A stretch of DNA of 64,000 bases from Pezicula radicicola (taxonomy: Eukaryota > Ascomycota > Leotiomycetes > Helotiales > Dermateaceae), in NCBI GenBank assembly GCA_003008705.1, contig PDUO01000019.1, forward strand, positions 678,552 through 742,551. Reading direction: 5' to 3'. Made by a program: the position numbers and the translations under genes. This document shows positions 47,582-58,941 of the stretch, in pieces (position 1 is the stretch's first letter; each line of letters opens with the position of its first letter). The notes under the pieces were generated by a model that made no database searches, was not told the origin of the DNA, and saw only the letters and a list, made by a program, of their open reading frames with translations.

Positions 47582-48710
47582 AAGCTATTATATGGGAATG
47601 GGATGGGATGGGATGGTGTTTGGTTTTTTGGCTGTATATAGAATTGGGATATACCTGGAGGCTGACCTTGTGGAAAGCTACGACTTGCATGGAAATGATA
47701 TCACTTGATTTACGTACCTCGCTTACCTCATTTACATACCTCAATGTCACTAAAGAAATATCCCCAACCAAAAAAAAGCCACTCTACGAAGTAATAAGAT
47801 GATTTATACCTCACCACGCCATTAATTAATACATTCACCCATGAAAATACTCTGTAGAACAACTAAGAATCTAAAGCAGCGGCAGCATATCGGAAATCTA
47901 CACAAATACTATAATCTTACATGTTAAACACCCGACGGTCTGCCTTAGCTTCCTCTTCGGAAACCGAAAAAACCAGAACACTATATCTGATCCGTTAATC
48001 GGGGATTTTTCTTGAGGCTTTTGAAAATCCGAGCTGCTGAATTCTTAATAACTTTGTATCAGGAATTTACCGTAGGTATAGATTGTTAACTACAGGGCAG
48101 GCAGGCACATCCCGCATCCTACATAGACTTATCCACTTCCCACCCTGTAGCTAGTTAGAGAATATATGGAATTTCTAGTCTTTATTGTGCAACATGGTAG
48201 CAACACCTTATTGACCTGAAAAGACTGGAAATTTACTACCTAGAAATCTACTAAACTTTTTTCGGCCTAGTTTATTAGATAGGTTGTTTGTTTCCCTACC
48301 TCTCTCTTAAGTCCTTATGCCTTCTCCTTAAGCGTCTCTAGTAATCCCATAGAGATTAATTTCACTAACTCTATTACGATAATCGTTCTCTACGATAGGG
48401 GACTTCTATACCAAGGCCGCATGGCGTCGTAATGTGTTTATTAAAGAAGTTGTATACATAGAAACAGAGAATAGCAGCCTTCTTTACTTAGTGCCCCTTC
48501 TTACCGAAGCGATTATAAGAGAATCTCGTATAGTTATCTAGTCGATGGACAAAGCCTAGTGGCCAGCGAACCGTTCTTAAGCACAAAATATTATCAAAGG
48601 ATAGACTTTATGCACTTCTACCGTAGAAGCGTTTAGTTGCTTTCTTGCCCATTTTAAGGATGGTCTACCAGATGTAGAAGACGACTCACTACTTCCCGCT
48701 TCCCTTCGCC
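47582..48710. other. Intergenic region
   Basis: Downstream of the protease. The first bases carry a GGGAT-rich short repeat (GGGAATGGGATGGGATGG near 47594). The last part may contain upstream remains of the decayed fragment that follows. Confidence 0.45.
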
Positions 48711-49234
48711 GTGCTACATAGAACTCTGGCAGCAATAGGCGTCCACCGCCCCTTTCCCCAAACCGTCATAACTCTAATACCGGCAGAGGGCGCTCTAACC
48801 ATTACATATAACACAATCTTCTTCGACGTTGCTTGCTTGCTTACGATGCCGACGATTACTGCATATGGTCCTATTCAGTGGGCTTGGAGCTATCGGAAAC
48901 TCGCGAATGACCTCAACCTGTACGAGACTCCTACAACACAGCGATTCGAATCGTTAGCGACGCCGGATATGTAGAGGGAGACGAGCTGAAGACCCGCAGG
49001 AATAAGTTACGAAAGAGAGCGTTCCCTCACAATAAATGGAGTGCAGAGAACCTCAAGTTTGATGATGGGGTTGTTGTTGAGGGACTATACCTAGAGATTA
49101 CGACTACATGGCGCAATATCTCATACTTGTTGCCCGGAAGCTCCATATACGGAGGCCTAGCACCTGTTGGCCCAACGTGGAGTGGCACCTCGTGTGCACT
49201 CGACTGCGCAACGGTAGCTGCAGATTGCTTGTAA
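48711..49234 (+). pseudogene. Decayed coding fragment with a TSCALDC segment
   Basis: Two adjoining open stretches in different frames read like parts of one protein. The first is 48711-48974, with WAWSYRKLANDLNLYE and TTQRFESL. From about 48959 a second frame continues with AGYVEGDELKTRRNKLRKRA, then a segment with YLLPGSSIYGG and PTWSGTSCALDCATVAADC, ending at TAA 49232-49234. The join needs a frame change near 48958. The Cys in TSCALDC resembles the Cys box of papain-like or deubiquitinase-type domains, but this is a weak resemblance. It is most likely a relic of a repeat-family or mobile-element gene. No family is named. Confidence 0.4.
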
Positions 49235-50647
49235 GTTGGACGGATTGAGTTCGATATAATACCACTAGAGAAATATAAGACTCTGTTGCCTGAAACCTAA
49301 GTAATCCTACATACATTTACTGCCGTTCCCTGGCGTATGCTCTCTGTACAGTAGCGATCTGCCATACGAAATTTTATCCTCCAAGAAGTTCAAAACACAC
49401 ACTTAACATTTGTTGCCCCGAATAGATATGTAGCCTTTTTATCTTTGGTGGAGACTATTTTCTAAGGTATCCTGTAGTTCTCGACGACAGTTGCTAGGTG
49501 ATGCACAGGAATTGGTATCAATTTCTAAAATTCAAGAAGCAATGACAACAAACAGATACTTAACAAATACTCAAGTCCTTTATTTTTGTTTTTTAAAAAA
49601 AATCAGGATCTTTGCGAGCCGCACTACATATTAGTCACAGGTATTCTTATATAGCTTAGAATTAGCCTTACGTCGTTACTTAGATGCCTTAGCTTTTTAT
49701 CGACATGGACGAGCAGTGGGTCTTTGCGTGTGCCTGGTATCTTTGCAGCTGTAGACTGATTAGAATGGTTACTAATGTAGGAACAATATGATGCTGCTCC
49801 TTGTGCACTTTTACCATGCTAGCAAATTCCTCTTTCAGTCCTTTTAATCACTGTTAACGTTGTATCAAGTCCATTTAACATTACACAATTTTTGAAATCA
49901 GTAGACAATAGAATAGGTGTTAGCTAATTCTTATTATTAATAACAGGAGAGTATAATAGAGAAGTCAAGGAAACATGTTCTCGTGGTAGAGATTTTTACA
50001 CCATTCCTTAGGTACATTTATTCTTAAATAGTTAGCTGTATAATTGTAATTATACCTAAAATAAACAGATATAAACTATTACCAAATAAAGCAAAGCCAC
50101 AGCAAAGAGCCAGAGAGTTATTACTGCCAAAGAATCCCTGTAATCATACCCCTAGCACTAAGATAGATATAAACATTTCTACACGATCTAAGCCCTAGAA
50201 AGTAAACAAGGCCTAGAATCCTCTCTGCGAAATATGGCTTTGCGGCGTCTAGGAATCATGTTGTCATAGGTACTATTGTTGTTAAATTTTATCGATTATA
50301 GATTTAAAGAAATTTTTTTCTTCTTATTACTATAAGATATAACTTAGAAGTTCTAGACAACAATCTAAGAAGAATTATATAAAATTATCTTTGTTCTAGC
50401 CTTCTTGTTTGTAGAGCATAACGGCCAACTTCGGAATGGTAGGAGTTTTAAAGCTTAGCAAGGTTATCTAAAAGCCTTTTAAAAGGGGTTAAACCATACT
50501 ACTAGAAATAAAGCAATGCATGATCCTTTAGCAGACATCAGATGAAGAGGCGAAGTAAAAGCCAGTACGGTATTCAGATTAAAAGGACATATGAAAAGTC
50601 ATTGTTTAGTCATTAAATAGGACCAACTAAATTCCACCAGTTGTAGC
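49235..50647. other. AT-rich gene-poor stretch
   Basis: Strongly AT-rich, with no gene, LTR pair or tandem array that can be recognised. It may be old RIP-mutated repeat DNA. Confidence 0.45.
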
Positions 50648-51724
50648 CTAATTGACAATAGTAGGCACAAACATCTTATGCTCCCCAACCATAAGCCCCA
50701 ACCCCAAAAGATCCCCATCAGCCACAAACTCCTCCTTCCTCTGCACCAACTCCTCGACATCCCAATTACTCCACAAAAACCTACCGGCCAAAAAATCCGC
50801 CTGTTTACTAGAAAGCCAAACACAGAAACCCCCAGGTAAACCAGCATCATCCCATTGAACCGCATCTTTAGGTATACCAGCTGCTTCAACGGCTGGTGTC
50901 CAGATGGCTCCTGGGTGAATAGAATAGATTCTGAGACCGGATTTATGGTGTTCCATATGGTAATGTTGGAGGAGGGTACAGAATGAACTTTTGGCTGCTG
51001 AGTAGGCGGACATTTTGGGGATGGTTATGTGGGCTGTTAGACTGGCTATGTTTATGAAGACTTTTTCTTTGTTGGGATCGAGACCTTCACCATTTTCGAT
51101 GAAGTTTCTGAGGACCTAGATATTATTAGAGTTAGTGATATATTTTTTTAATGTGGGTTTAAGTGTGAAAGACGTGCTCTACGAGTCTTAGCATGCTATA
51201 AATTTAGAGGCATCATTCAAATCTAATGGGCTAATTCAGATGGGAACATATGGCTCAGAGAATATCCTTACGTTGAGACCACCAATGACAATGGTGTCGA
51301 AACTTTCTTGGATGAGCGATGTTGGTGTTACTGAGACATCGAGCATAGATTGGTAGTTTACGGCTGAGGAGACAAGAATATCGATCCGGCCGATATCTGA
51401 TTTGATGGTATTGAAGACGGAGGAGATAGCTGCATTATCGGTTATTGAGCAAGCGTAGACATGGACTTTAGTTGATGGGTATTTGGTGGTTAATTCTTTC
51501 TGGGCTGCCTCTAGGACCGAGAGACGTCGGCTGAGGAGAATTATGTGTGAAGCTTGAGCTTGGGCAAACGCATTGGCGATGGAATAGCCGATTCCTGTGC
51601 CACCCGCTGTGATGAGGATTGCTTTTCCTATAGCCGAGAGGGTAGGATTTGTGGGAGAAATGGCTGAGTAGGGTGCCTTATGATAGGTTTTGGTGAAACA
51701 CTTTTGGAGGCCAGGTTGTGACAT
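50648..51724 (-). CDS. Short-chain dehydrogenase/reductase
   Basis: Predicted NAD(P)-dependent oxidoreductase of 306 residues on two exons, 51724-51272 and 51115-50648, in phase. The Rossmann motif reads TAGGTGIG near residue 39, where the usual first Gly of TGxxxGIG is Ala. The later landmarks are VHVYACSITD, ILVSSAVN (in the NNAG place), INIASL with the catalytic Ser, and the active-site YSAAK. A C-terminal IHPGAIWTP supports the family. The substrate is unknown. There is no neighbouring pathway gene. Use of the ATG at 51724 is preferred because no upstream ATG is in frame. Confidence 0.88.
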
Positions 51725-53123
51725 GATTGTGAATAAGATGCGTTGGACTTGGTAAGTATGTTTGAAAATGGAGCCCAAAGAAGAGAAGAGGGGAGCCTTC
51801 CTTATACTCGATAGTCACTGCAGAGATCTTCGAGTTGAATGAATGAAAAGTCACACTACGTAGCTACTTTCTCGTTGAAATCAGCACTAACTCCATTTGC
51901 AATACGGTTGATGGTCTTCTATTGGCGAGGTATGTGGGCCAGGTGAGACTGAAAATCGTTGCGAGTGCGAGTACGAGCATGCGACAGTTGAACGGTCGGT
52001 GTTAACGGATATAAGTTCTAAGTCCTGAACGTTATTATGAGGGTCTCGGGTTCGTGAGAAGAAGTATTAGGGATGAAAGTTCTAGGTTGCAATTTAGATG
52101 CTGTCCTCTGCGTTTGAAATAAGAGAGAAGGCTTGCCTCGCTTAAAGGTCCTCTAGCAAAGTCAACTTGAACTTTGAGGTTAGGCTCAGTGTCGCCTATA
52201 ACAACCATAGGTACAATGCTTGAGGTTTCGAAGTGCCTATTGTGTGTGATCTTGGGCTAGGGTAACATCGACGGGGCAATCCTCACTGAAAAACTCAAAA
52301 GGAGACGCATTTCAACGCCATGTATGTTGACATGTATTAGTGCTGGGCAAAGGAACGTTCCAAGAATTTAAATTACCCGCAGCGCAGTCCGTATCTATAG
52401 CGAATGCTCTAATAGTTTTGTAACATATATAAAGAGCTAGCCATCGGTAGAGTGAAGTATGAGGAAGGCCTTTTAAAAGTAGTAGCTTCATCGATAGTTT
52501 AAAATGTGCAAATGGTCGAGTCTCCAGAGAGGGTCATCTGTTCAGGCGTTGAGACACTCAAGCAGATCCCGTATAAAGCAGCCACGCGGTATTATAGCCC
52601 AATGTCGGGTTTCCATCCTAAATAAAAGCACATTAAGATGCGGGTGCGAAAGTACCATGTAGGGAAACCATGGCCTTCGGATCACAAAATAGAGGTGTGT
52701 TTCCTCGGGCATTTGGACCTTTGGAAACCTGGCAGCTGCTGCTCTATAGCATCTTGGATCCCCATAGCAAACAGAAAGAAACAGGTACACTTCATGGGCG
52801 CACACAATGACCCCGCCATCGAAAGTTTGTTGGCACCTCCCTCTAAAGATGTCTCAATGTCTATTGTCTCTGTGTAGTACGTCTTTCTGATATTGTCAAT
52901 GCTGCGCGCTCTCCAATCTTGTTGATGTAGCTTTCACGACCTGGGAGGCAAAAATAACCCATATGCTTCTGTGGATGCTTGGTAGAAAATGTGACAATAT
53001 GTCGAGCAAAGCGGCGGCGTGTGATTGGACGAGTCCATCCAAGACAAGACGACAAAGGCAAACGTCCGTGGATCAACGTTCGCCAATAGCTTTGTTACCA
53101 CATCTGAAGTTCATACAGCCATA
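51725..53123. other. Intergenic region
   Basis: 1.4 kb upstream of the SDR gene and downstream of the thioesterase. Short frames at 52.5-53.1 kb on both strands overlap one another and show no family features. Confidence 0.5.
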
Positions 53124-53699
53124 TCATAACTTTGCCTGCAACTCGCCATCACGTCGATGACCAATCCACAAAGCCTTGGCCTTAGCTAGCACTTGCCCTT
53201 CTCCATCCAGAATCTCCGCATCGATAAAATATTTCCTGCCCTGGATGTCCTTAATCGTCGCCCTGGAGAGAATGACTTGCGGTGTAGCGACCGGCCTCAA
53301 AAACTGTACATTCAAATAAGCTGTACTTGTCTTTCTCCCCTCTATTATGCCACCTTTCAGATCCCGATTCAAGACAAGCACGGCTCCCATGGTATCGTCA
53401 ATTATTGTGCTTATGATGCCGCCATGGCACGTGTTTGCATGACCTTCCAAACCCCCAGAACCCAAGGAGAGAAACATCCGTAGTTCTGGTATATATAAGT
53501 CGTCTGGTGAAGGAGGTTTGTATTGAGAAAGACATGTTTGGAATGTTTCTTTGGTGTTGAGCGTCACGGCCCAAAGTGAGTCTTCCGTGTCATCTTTATA
53601 CTGCCTGGCTAGTGTGGGTGTAAAGGCAAAACCGGGGTCCTTGATGAGTGTTCTACACCAGGGAATCGAGTTGAAGAAAGGTAAGTCTGGCTCCGACAT
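53124..53699 (-). CDS. Hotdog-fold thioesterase (4HBT superfamily)
   Basis: Predicted single-exon acyl-CoA thioesterase-like protein of 191 residues. After an N-terminal helix region, the hotdog signature appears as TCHGGIISTIIDDTMGAVLV near residues 90-110, where the HGG turn and the Asp of the central helix form the active site. The strands TAYLNVQFLRPV and YFIDAEILDGEGQVLAKAKA follow, as in the PaaI/THEM4-like subgroup. No targeting peptide is obvious. It is divergently arranged with Rpn5, with 430 bp between the start codons. The acyl substrate is unknown. Confidence 0.88.
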   Translation of the reverse strand: MSEPDLPFFNSIPWCRTLIKDPGFAFTPTLARQYKDDTEDSLWAVTLNTKETFQTCLSQYKPPSPDDLYIPELRMFLSLGSGGLEGHANTCHGGIISTIIDDTMGAVLVLNRDLKGGIIEGRKTSTAYLNVQFLRPVATPQVILSRATIKDIQGRKYFIDAEILDGEGQVLAKAKALWIGHRRDGELQAKL

Positions 53700-54129
53700 A
53701 TTTGACAGAAAATGATGAAGTTTAGGTAACTTTTGAGAAGTGATCGTGCTGTGGACCTCGGTTGAGGCTTGGGGCCGAGAATATAGGTAGGAAATGGACT
53801 ATATTAGTAGCAGTTGATCAAGACCAACAGTAGACTGGATGGGTACATAAAATACAGCTACCAGTCACTCAAGGAAATATGTTCGTGTTCGTTGTAAGAA
53901 AGGCTGTCAGTCGTGATTGAGTTGTTGAAGCCAGTCACGTGCTAGGGTACTAAACCCGGAGCTCGCCGCGTCAAGGTTGACAGCCTCAAGTCTCTCAACT
54001 CGCATCCACCCAACAACCTCACCATCCACCACACTATCGCTGTAATCACATCTCCATCTTCTGCCTGACCGATTCGCTGACACTGCGGCCCTTCGACTGT
54101 ACACTTAATACCATTACCAAACCGCCATC
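53700..54129. promoter_or_regulatory. Divergent promoter of the thioesterase and Rpn5
   Basis: 430 bp between two start codons on opposite strands. No proteasome-type control element is recognised. Confidence 0.5.
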
Positions 54130-55761
54130 ATGTCTGACGGACAGGTCCTCAAGCCTGACAAGGACTTCTCCAAGGAAGTTGACAAACAGCTTCCAGAAGC
54201 TGAGAAACTGGCGCAGGTACTGGAGAAGCTCTCGTGGTCCGCTGAATCGAAGCTAACATATTGTGCCCGGATAGACAAATGTAACAGGTGCTATTGAGAA
54301 GCTTACGGCGCTCGAGAAGCAAACAAGACAGGTGAGCTTATGCAACAGTTCATGCGCATAACTGGGGCTAATATCCATTTGAGGCATCGGATTTGGCGTC
54401 TACATCACGGATCCTGATCGCGATCGTCACTATCAGCAAGGATTCTGGCGATTGGAGTTTATTGAACGAACAGGTCCTGCTGCTCTCCAAGAAGCATGGC
54501 CAACTCAAACAGGCGGCAACGAAGATGGTCCAGGTGGTGATGGGATTTTTGGATTCGGCGCCGGATATGGAGACAAAATTATCGGCAATCGAGACACTGC
54601 GGACGGTTACGGAGGGCAAGATCTTCGTTGAGGTTGAGCGTGCCAGAGTCACCCGTATCCTGTCGGATATCAAGAAGCAGCAAGGAGACAAGAAGGCAGC
54701 TATGGATATCCTGTGTGAACTACAAGTCGAGACCTTTGGATCCATGGAGCGAAGAGAGAAGACGGAGTTCATTCTTGCGCAGGTTGCCTTGTGCATAGAG
54801 AACGAGGATTGGACACAAGCTGGTATTTTGGCTCGAAAGATCAGCACTAAATATCTATCAAGAAAACCGAAGAAGACTGCTGAGCAGCTAGAGAAGGAAA
54901 AGAAAGATCGCGAGAAGAAGCGCGAGAAGGGCGAGGATATACCTGAACCAGTGGAAGACGACGTCACAGACTTGAAGCTTGCATACTACGAGCAGCAGAT
55001 CACCCTGGCGAAGCATGATGACAAGTATTTGTCTGCCTGCAAAGATTACAGACAAGTTCTGGACACTGAGGCTGTAGAGGAAGATCCTTCGAAGCTTCAC
55101 CCTGTAAGTGTGTATCCTCAGATTGACTATTAGATTCTAACTTCTGTAGGTCCTCCAAAGAATTATCTATTATGTAATCCTTGCACCTTACGACAACGAA
55201 CAATCCGACCTTCTCCACCGTATCCATAAAGACACCAGGAATTCCCAAGTTCCACTCGACGCCCAACTCCTTAAACTCTTTACTGTTCATGAGCTTATGA
55301 GATGGCCGGAAGTCGCAAAGATATTTGGACCTCACCTCTGTGGTACAGACGTATTTGATGCCCAGCCTGGTGCAGACAAGAAGGCAAACAAGCGATGGGA
55401 TGATTTGCGTAAGCGCGTCATTGAGCACAACGTTCGAGTTGTTGCAAAATACTACACTCGAATTCAGATGGGCAGACTCACTCAACTTCTTGATTTGACA
55501 GAGGATGAGACTGAGAAGTACATCAGCGAGTTGGTTACTGCAAAAACTGTGTATGCAAAGATTGACCGACCTGCCCGGATCGTAAATTTCTCTAAACCTA
55601 GAGATGCGGATGATATTCTAAACGAGTGGAGTGGTAATATGAAGAGCTTGTTGGGTCTTCTGGAGAGAGTAGACCATTTGATCACCAAAGAGGAGATGAT
55701 GGCCCGGATTCAGCCAACTGCAAAAGCGCCCAAGGGCTCAAAAGCTGGCAAGGTGCATTAG
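54130..55761 (+). CDS. rpn5: 26S proteasome lid subunit Rpn5
   Basis: Predicted 491-residue non-ATPase subunit of the 19S regulatory particle lid, needed for ubiquitin-dependent protein breakdown. Four exons fit in phase: 54130-54216, 54275-54331, 54384-55103 and 55150-55761. The sequence begins MSDGQVLKPDKDF and continues with helical repeats (ETFGSMERREKTEFILAQ, DYRQVLDTEAVEEDP). The C-terminal PCI domain follows, with HNVRVVAKYYTRIQMGRL, LLDLTEDETEKYISELV, and the closing WSGNMKSLLGLLERVDHLI. The length fits filamentous-fungal Rpn5. Introns cluster at the 5' end, as is usual for housekeeping genes. It is the most securely identified gene of the window. Confidence 0.96.
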
Positions 55762-55919
55762 AAAAGTTTCTGGTTCTTGGGGTTATTCATGATACATTAA
55801 GCTGTACACTAGTCTAGATTCTAGATATCTCAACCGAAAAGAGATACGTCTATGCAAAGCCCAGCCATCTATTCCTTGACTCCATGCAATCCCAGTCTAA
55901 CCTCTACCTGTACCAGCGT

Positions 55920-57053
55920 CTAAAAAGGCATATCCATATCTTCAACACTTCCTTCCTCTACTGGATCAGAGCAAGATTCCTTTATGAAAGCGACTAAGGC
56001 ACCGACCATCTCCTTCCCAATAGGCACAAAATGGCCTCCAGGGTGATACACAACTCTATCCTTCTCACACGCATTCACCAGCGCAAGACAGCGACTCTCC
56101 TCAACAACACTATCCAAACTCCCAATAAAATGCAAGAAAGGCGTCTTAATCTTCGGCTCATAAAAAGCTCTATACTCCTCATTCGGAGCATAAAACCCCG
56201 AATAACTAACCGCAAACTTCAACTGATCACCCTCAAAACCAGTGGGGTATTCAAATCCTCCTTTCTCCTTCTGTAACTTCTCAAAAGCCTCTTTTCTACC
56301 TGATTCAAAGAGAGATGCTACGAGAGCAGCTGCTGCTCCACCTTGAGAGAATCCAATTACTCCGTCTATCCCCCCTGCTTGTTTTATGGTTGCTGCAATT
56401 GTAGATAAACCTTCTGATAACCCAATATATTGTCCACTTCCCGTCTCTCGTTTCCACCAGCCCCAGGCATCGCGTTCTCCGGCTCCTTGTGCTGCACTTA
56501 TGTCGAAGCCTGGGATATCGGCTGGTTCTAATTTTATGGGTCCCGTTGGGTAAATTAGTTCTATACCTCCCGGGTAGGATTTTAAAGGACTGAGAGGCGC
56601 ATTCGGGGGTTTGGTAGATTTGGTGTTGTTGGGTAGTGGGGTTGGTGGTGAGGGGAAGGCTTTTTGGAGGAGTTTCTCTAGGGCGCGGGTTTTGGCGTGG
56701 AAGAGGGGGCCGTTTTGGGTGAATCCTATGAAAGGGATTTGTTAGATGTGTTTTCCATTGGTAATATGGGAGGGGGGGTGTAGAATACCGTGGAGCATGA
56801 GGATCTTGAGTTTACGGGGAGGAGCTGGTGGAGGCTGCTCTGCGCCGTTGGGAATTAAAGATGCGGTGGACATTTTGATGCGCGGGTTTGAAGCGTGGAA
56901 GAGAGATGGTGGGGTGAATTTGTGGTGGGATTTGAACTTTGGAAGGAGATGTTTTGCTATGGTGAATCCATTGCGCATTTCTTGGTCTATCTTATCTAGG
57001 TTGGGTTGAATGTCTTTTTTGACTCGTCCGGTGGAAGGTGATAACTCGGACAT
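55920..57053 (-). CDS. FSH1-type serine hydrolase
   Basis: Predicted alpha/beta-hydrolase of the FSH1 (family of serine hydrolases) group on two exons, 57053-56789 and 56725-55920, in phase. From the ATG at 57053 it has 356 residues. A second in-frame ATG at 56873 would give 296 and starts closer to the conserved part. Motifs in order are ILMLHGFTQNG with the oxyanion turn, the nucleophile elbow GFSQGG, and near the end FIGSLDSVV with the Asp and YHPGGHFVP with the catalytic His. It is convergent with Rpn5, only 158 bp away. The natural substrate is unknown. Choice of start is open. Confidence 0.88.
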
Positions 57054-57449
57054 TCAACAATTGGTGGGAGAAGGCTGTGCTTAGTCATCCTTTATCAGAT
57101 TACTTCGTACTTCGTAGCCTTACTTCGTACTGGTGCCTTGTGGTGTTGTGGTAAATGTTTCCATCTTCTATCACTACCTTAGCAATCTTATTACCTATCT
57201 AGGTAGGTATCATTCTTCGCTTTTCGCTGTATAGTGGACGTGAGTAGCTCAACAAACTTGAGTAATTCACTACTTGGCTTAAGTAATGCACTCACTCGAC
57301 TTGAGTAGCTTGCTGAGCTAGACTTGACTCACTTGGTTTAAAAAGGTTTAGTAACTCACCCGGGCTTCTTCTAGTCCCCCTAGATTATTTCTCAGCCCAC
57401 ACTGCACATTCTGTGCAACCTATATCAATTGAAGCTCTCGCAGTGTACC
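57054..57449. promoter_or_regulatory. Divergent promoter of FSH1 hydrolase and F-box gene
   Basis: About 400 bp between two start codons on opposite strands. It includes TACTTCGTAC repeats near 57105-57130, a CCTATCTAGGTAGGTA palindrome-like stretch near 57190 and the degenerate repeat at 57239-57360. Confidence 0.45.
57239..57360. repeat. Degenerate CTTGAGTAR/CACT short-repeat array
   Basis: About seven imperfect units such as AACTTGAGTAATTCACT, GGCTTAAGTAATGCACT and CGACTTGAGTAGCTTGC. The core matches, in inverted orientation, the array at 11275-11490. Confidence 0.5.
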
Positions 57450-58472
57450 ATGACGACAAAAGAAGAAGCAAAAGAACAGCGAAAGATGTGGCAAACAGTG
57501 CCAAGTCAGCGACTTCTGGTACCATACCTTCCCTCGACACCTATCCTCAACAAGCCCAAGTCCAATTCTGGATTCTCAAAACTCCCAGCAGAGCTCCTCA
57601 TACAAATCATCTACGACTTAACAAGTCCAGATATCGTCTCCATAAGGACTGTCAACCACAAGATATGGAATCTAGTAACCCCTGGTATCTTCAATTCCAT
57701 CATCAAGCGACGATACGCTTCTAAATCCGAGCTGCTGTGCCCAGAGCTCGTAGGAGGCTGGCTCGTTCCTAAGCATCCTGCTATTCGCAGGTTAGAAGAT
57801 GAGGTTACTGGGAGAAGATACACTCGTTCTCAAGAGTACAAGATTCTTTGTCTTCATTGGAAAGGCTATTACCGATTAATGAAATCAGGGGACTTCCCAA
57901 AGTTACCAGAAAACCTGTACGAATGGTGGTGTGTGGTTGAACGTGGCATCAGACACCCAGATTTCCCATATCCTCCTCCATTGGGATCGTCATTTCCTCG
58001 TAAGGGAGAGACAAAGATAATAAACATCCAGTACGCTGACCTAGAGCGGGAGAAACTCGAGAAACTCCTCACAGGCAGGAGGGACGAATTTAACGCACCG
58101 TTGAAGATGAAATTGAGCGTGCCTGGACCTCAGTACTTGGGATTTCTGGAAGAATGGCCACTTGACAAGATAAAGTACATGCTTGGAGATGATGAGAATA
58201 TTCTTCTGGATTCGGGAACTGGCAACTGGCAATATGATGATACTAGACCGTGGAGATGTAACGGAGCCGCACTTTACTTCTTAGCACCTTGGTTGGAACA
58301 TATCAATGGTTTACCTATCGAAAGTGGTCTAGGAGGTATGGGAATGAACCATTTTGAGACGTTCCGAACTTTGTATAACCTTCAATGGTGGGAGGGCTTG
58401 GAACTATATCGTCAGTGGTATGTGATTGAAAAAATTGTTCTCGATGCGACGAAGTTGAGGGATGAAGAGTAG
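57450..58472 (+). CDS. F-box-like protein
   Basis: Predicted single-exon protein of 340 residues. After a basic N-terminus there is an F-box-like motif, FSKLPAELLIQIIYDLTS followed by DIVSIRTVNHKIWNLVTP, near residues 40-77. Such motifs bind Skp1 in SCF ubiquitin ligases. The rest has no recognised substrate-binding repeats. It contains Trp-rich segments (ENLYEWWCVVERG, LQWWEGLELYRQW), as in many fungal F-box proteins of unknown role. The ATG at 57450 is the first in this frame. Its target is unknown. Confidence 0.75.
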   Translation: MTTKEEAKEQRKMWQTVPSQRLLVPYLPSTPILNKPKSNSGFSKLPAELLIQIIYDLTSPDIVSIRTVNHKIWNLVTPGIFNSIIKRRYASKSELLCPELVGGWLVPKHPAIRRLEDEVTGRRYTRSQEYKILCLHWKGYYRLMKSGDFPKLPENLYEWWCVVERGIRHPDFPYPPPLGSSFPRKGETKIINIQYADLEREKLEKLLTGRRDEFNAPLKMKLSVPGPQYLGFLEEWPLDKIKYMLGDDENILLDSGTGNWQYDDTRPWRCNGAALYFLAPWLEHINGLPIESGLGGMGMNHFETFRTLYNLQWWEGLELYRQWYVIEKIVLDATKLRDEE

Positions 58473-58941
58473 AAGAGGGGTGGTAGTTGCTCTGAAAGAG
58501 GAAGGAGGTAGTGTACGATACACTGGAGTCTAAAGCATGGAGTTGTACCGAAAACTTGACGAATCGCTTACTTCATGAATTGCGGAGTCAGGACAAGTTT
58601 TCGATGCAGAGACTCGCTAGAAGAGGCTTTCTTGTTACTAGAGGAACACAAAACCAAAGCCAGTCTAATATAGTTCATTTACTCAATACTATGCTTTTAT
58701 TAGTTCTGGTCACCCGCAGTTACACAATTATAGGAACAAGTCCGAGATTGTGTAAAAAGTCTTAATATTCAGACACGCCCTAGCCTTTCCTAGTCCCTGC
58801 TTCCCCAAAGCAAATCAATATCCCAACTACAATTCTCATACAGAAACCCACAAGGACGCAAATCCCATGCTCAAATTCTTATACCGTACAGTTTACCCAA
58901 ATATCACCACAAAGGAGTCCAAAAGGCCGAATCCTGTCTCT
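58473..58941. other. Tail-to-tail intergenic region
   Basis: Between the convergent F-box and BTB genes. A short plus-strand frame at 58511-58765 has no supporting feature. Confidence 0.5.
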
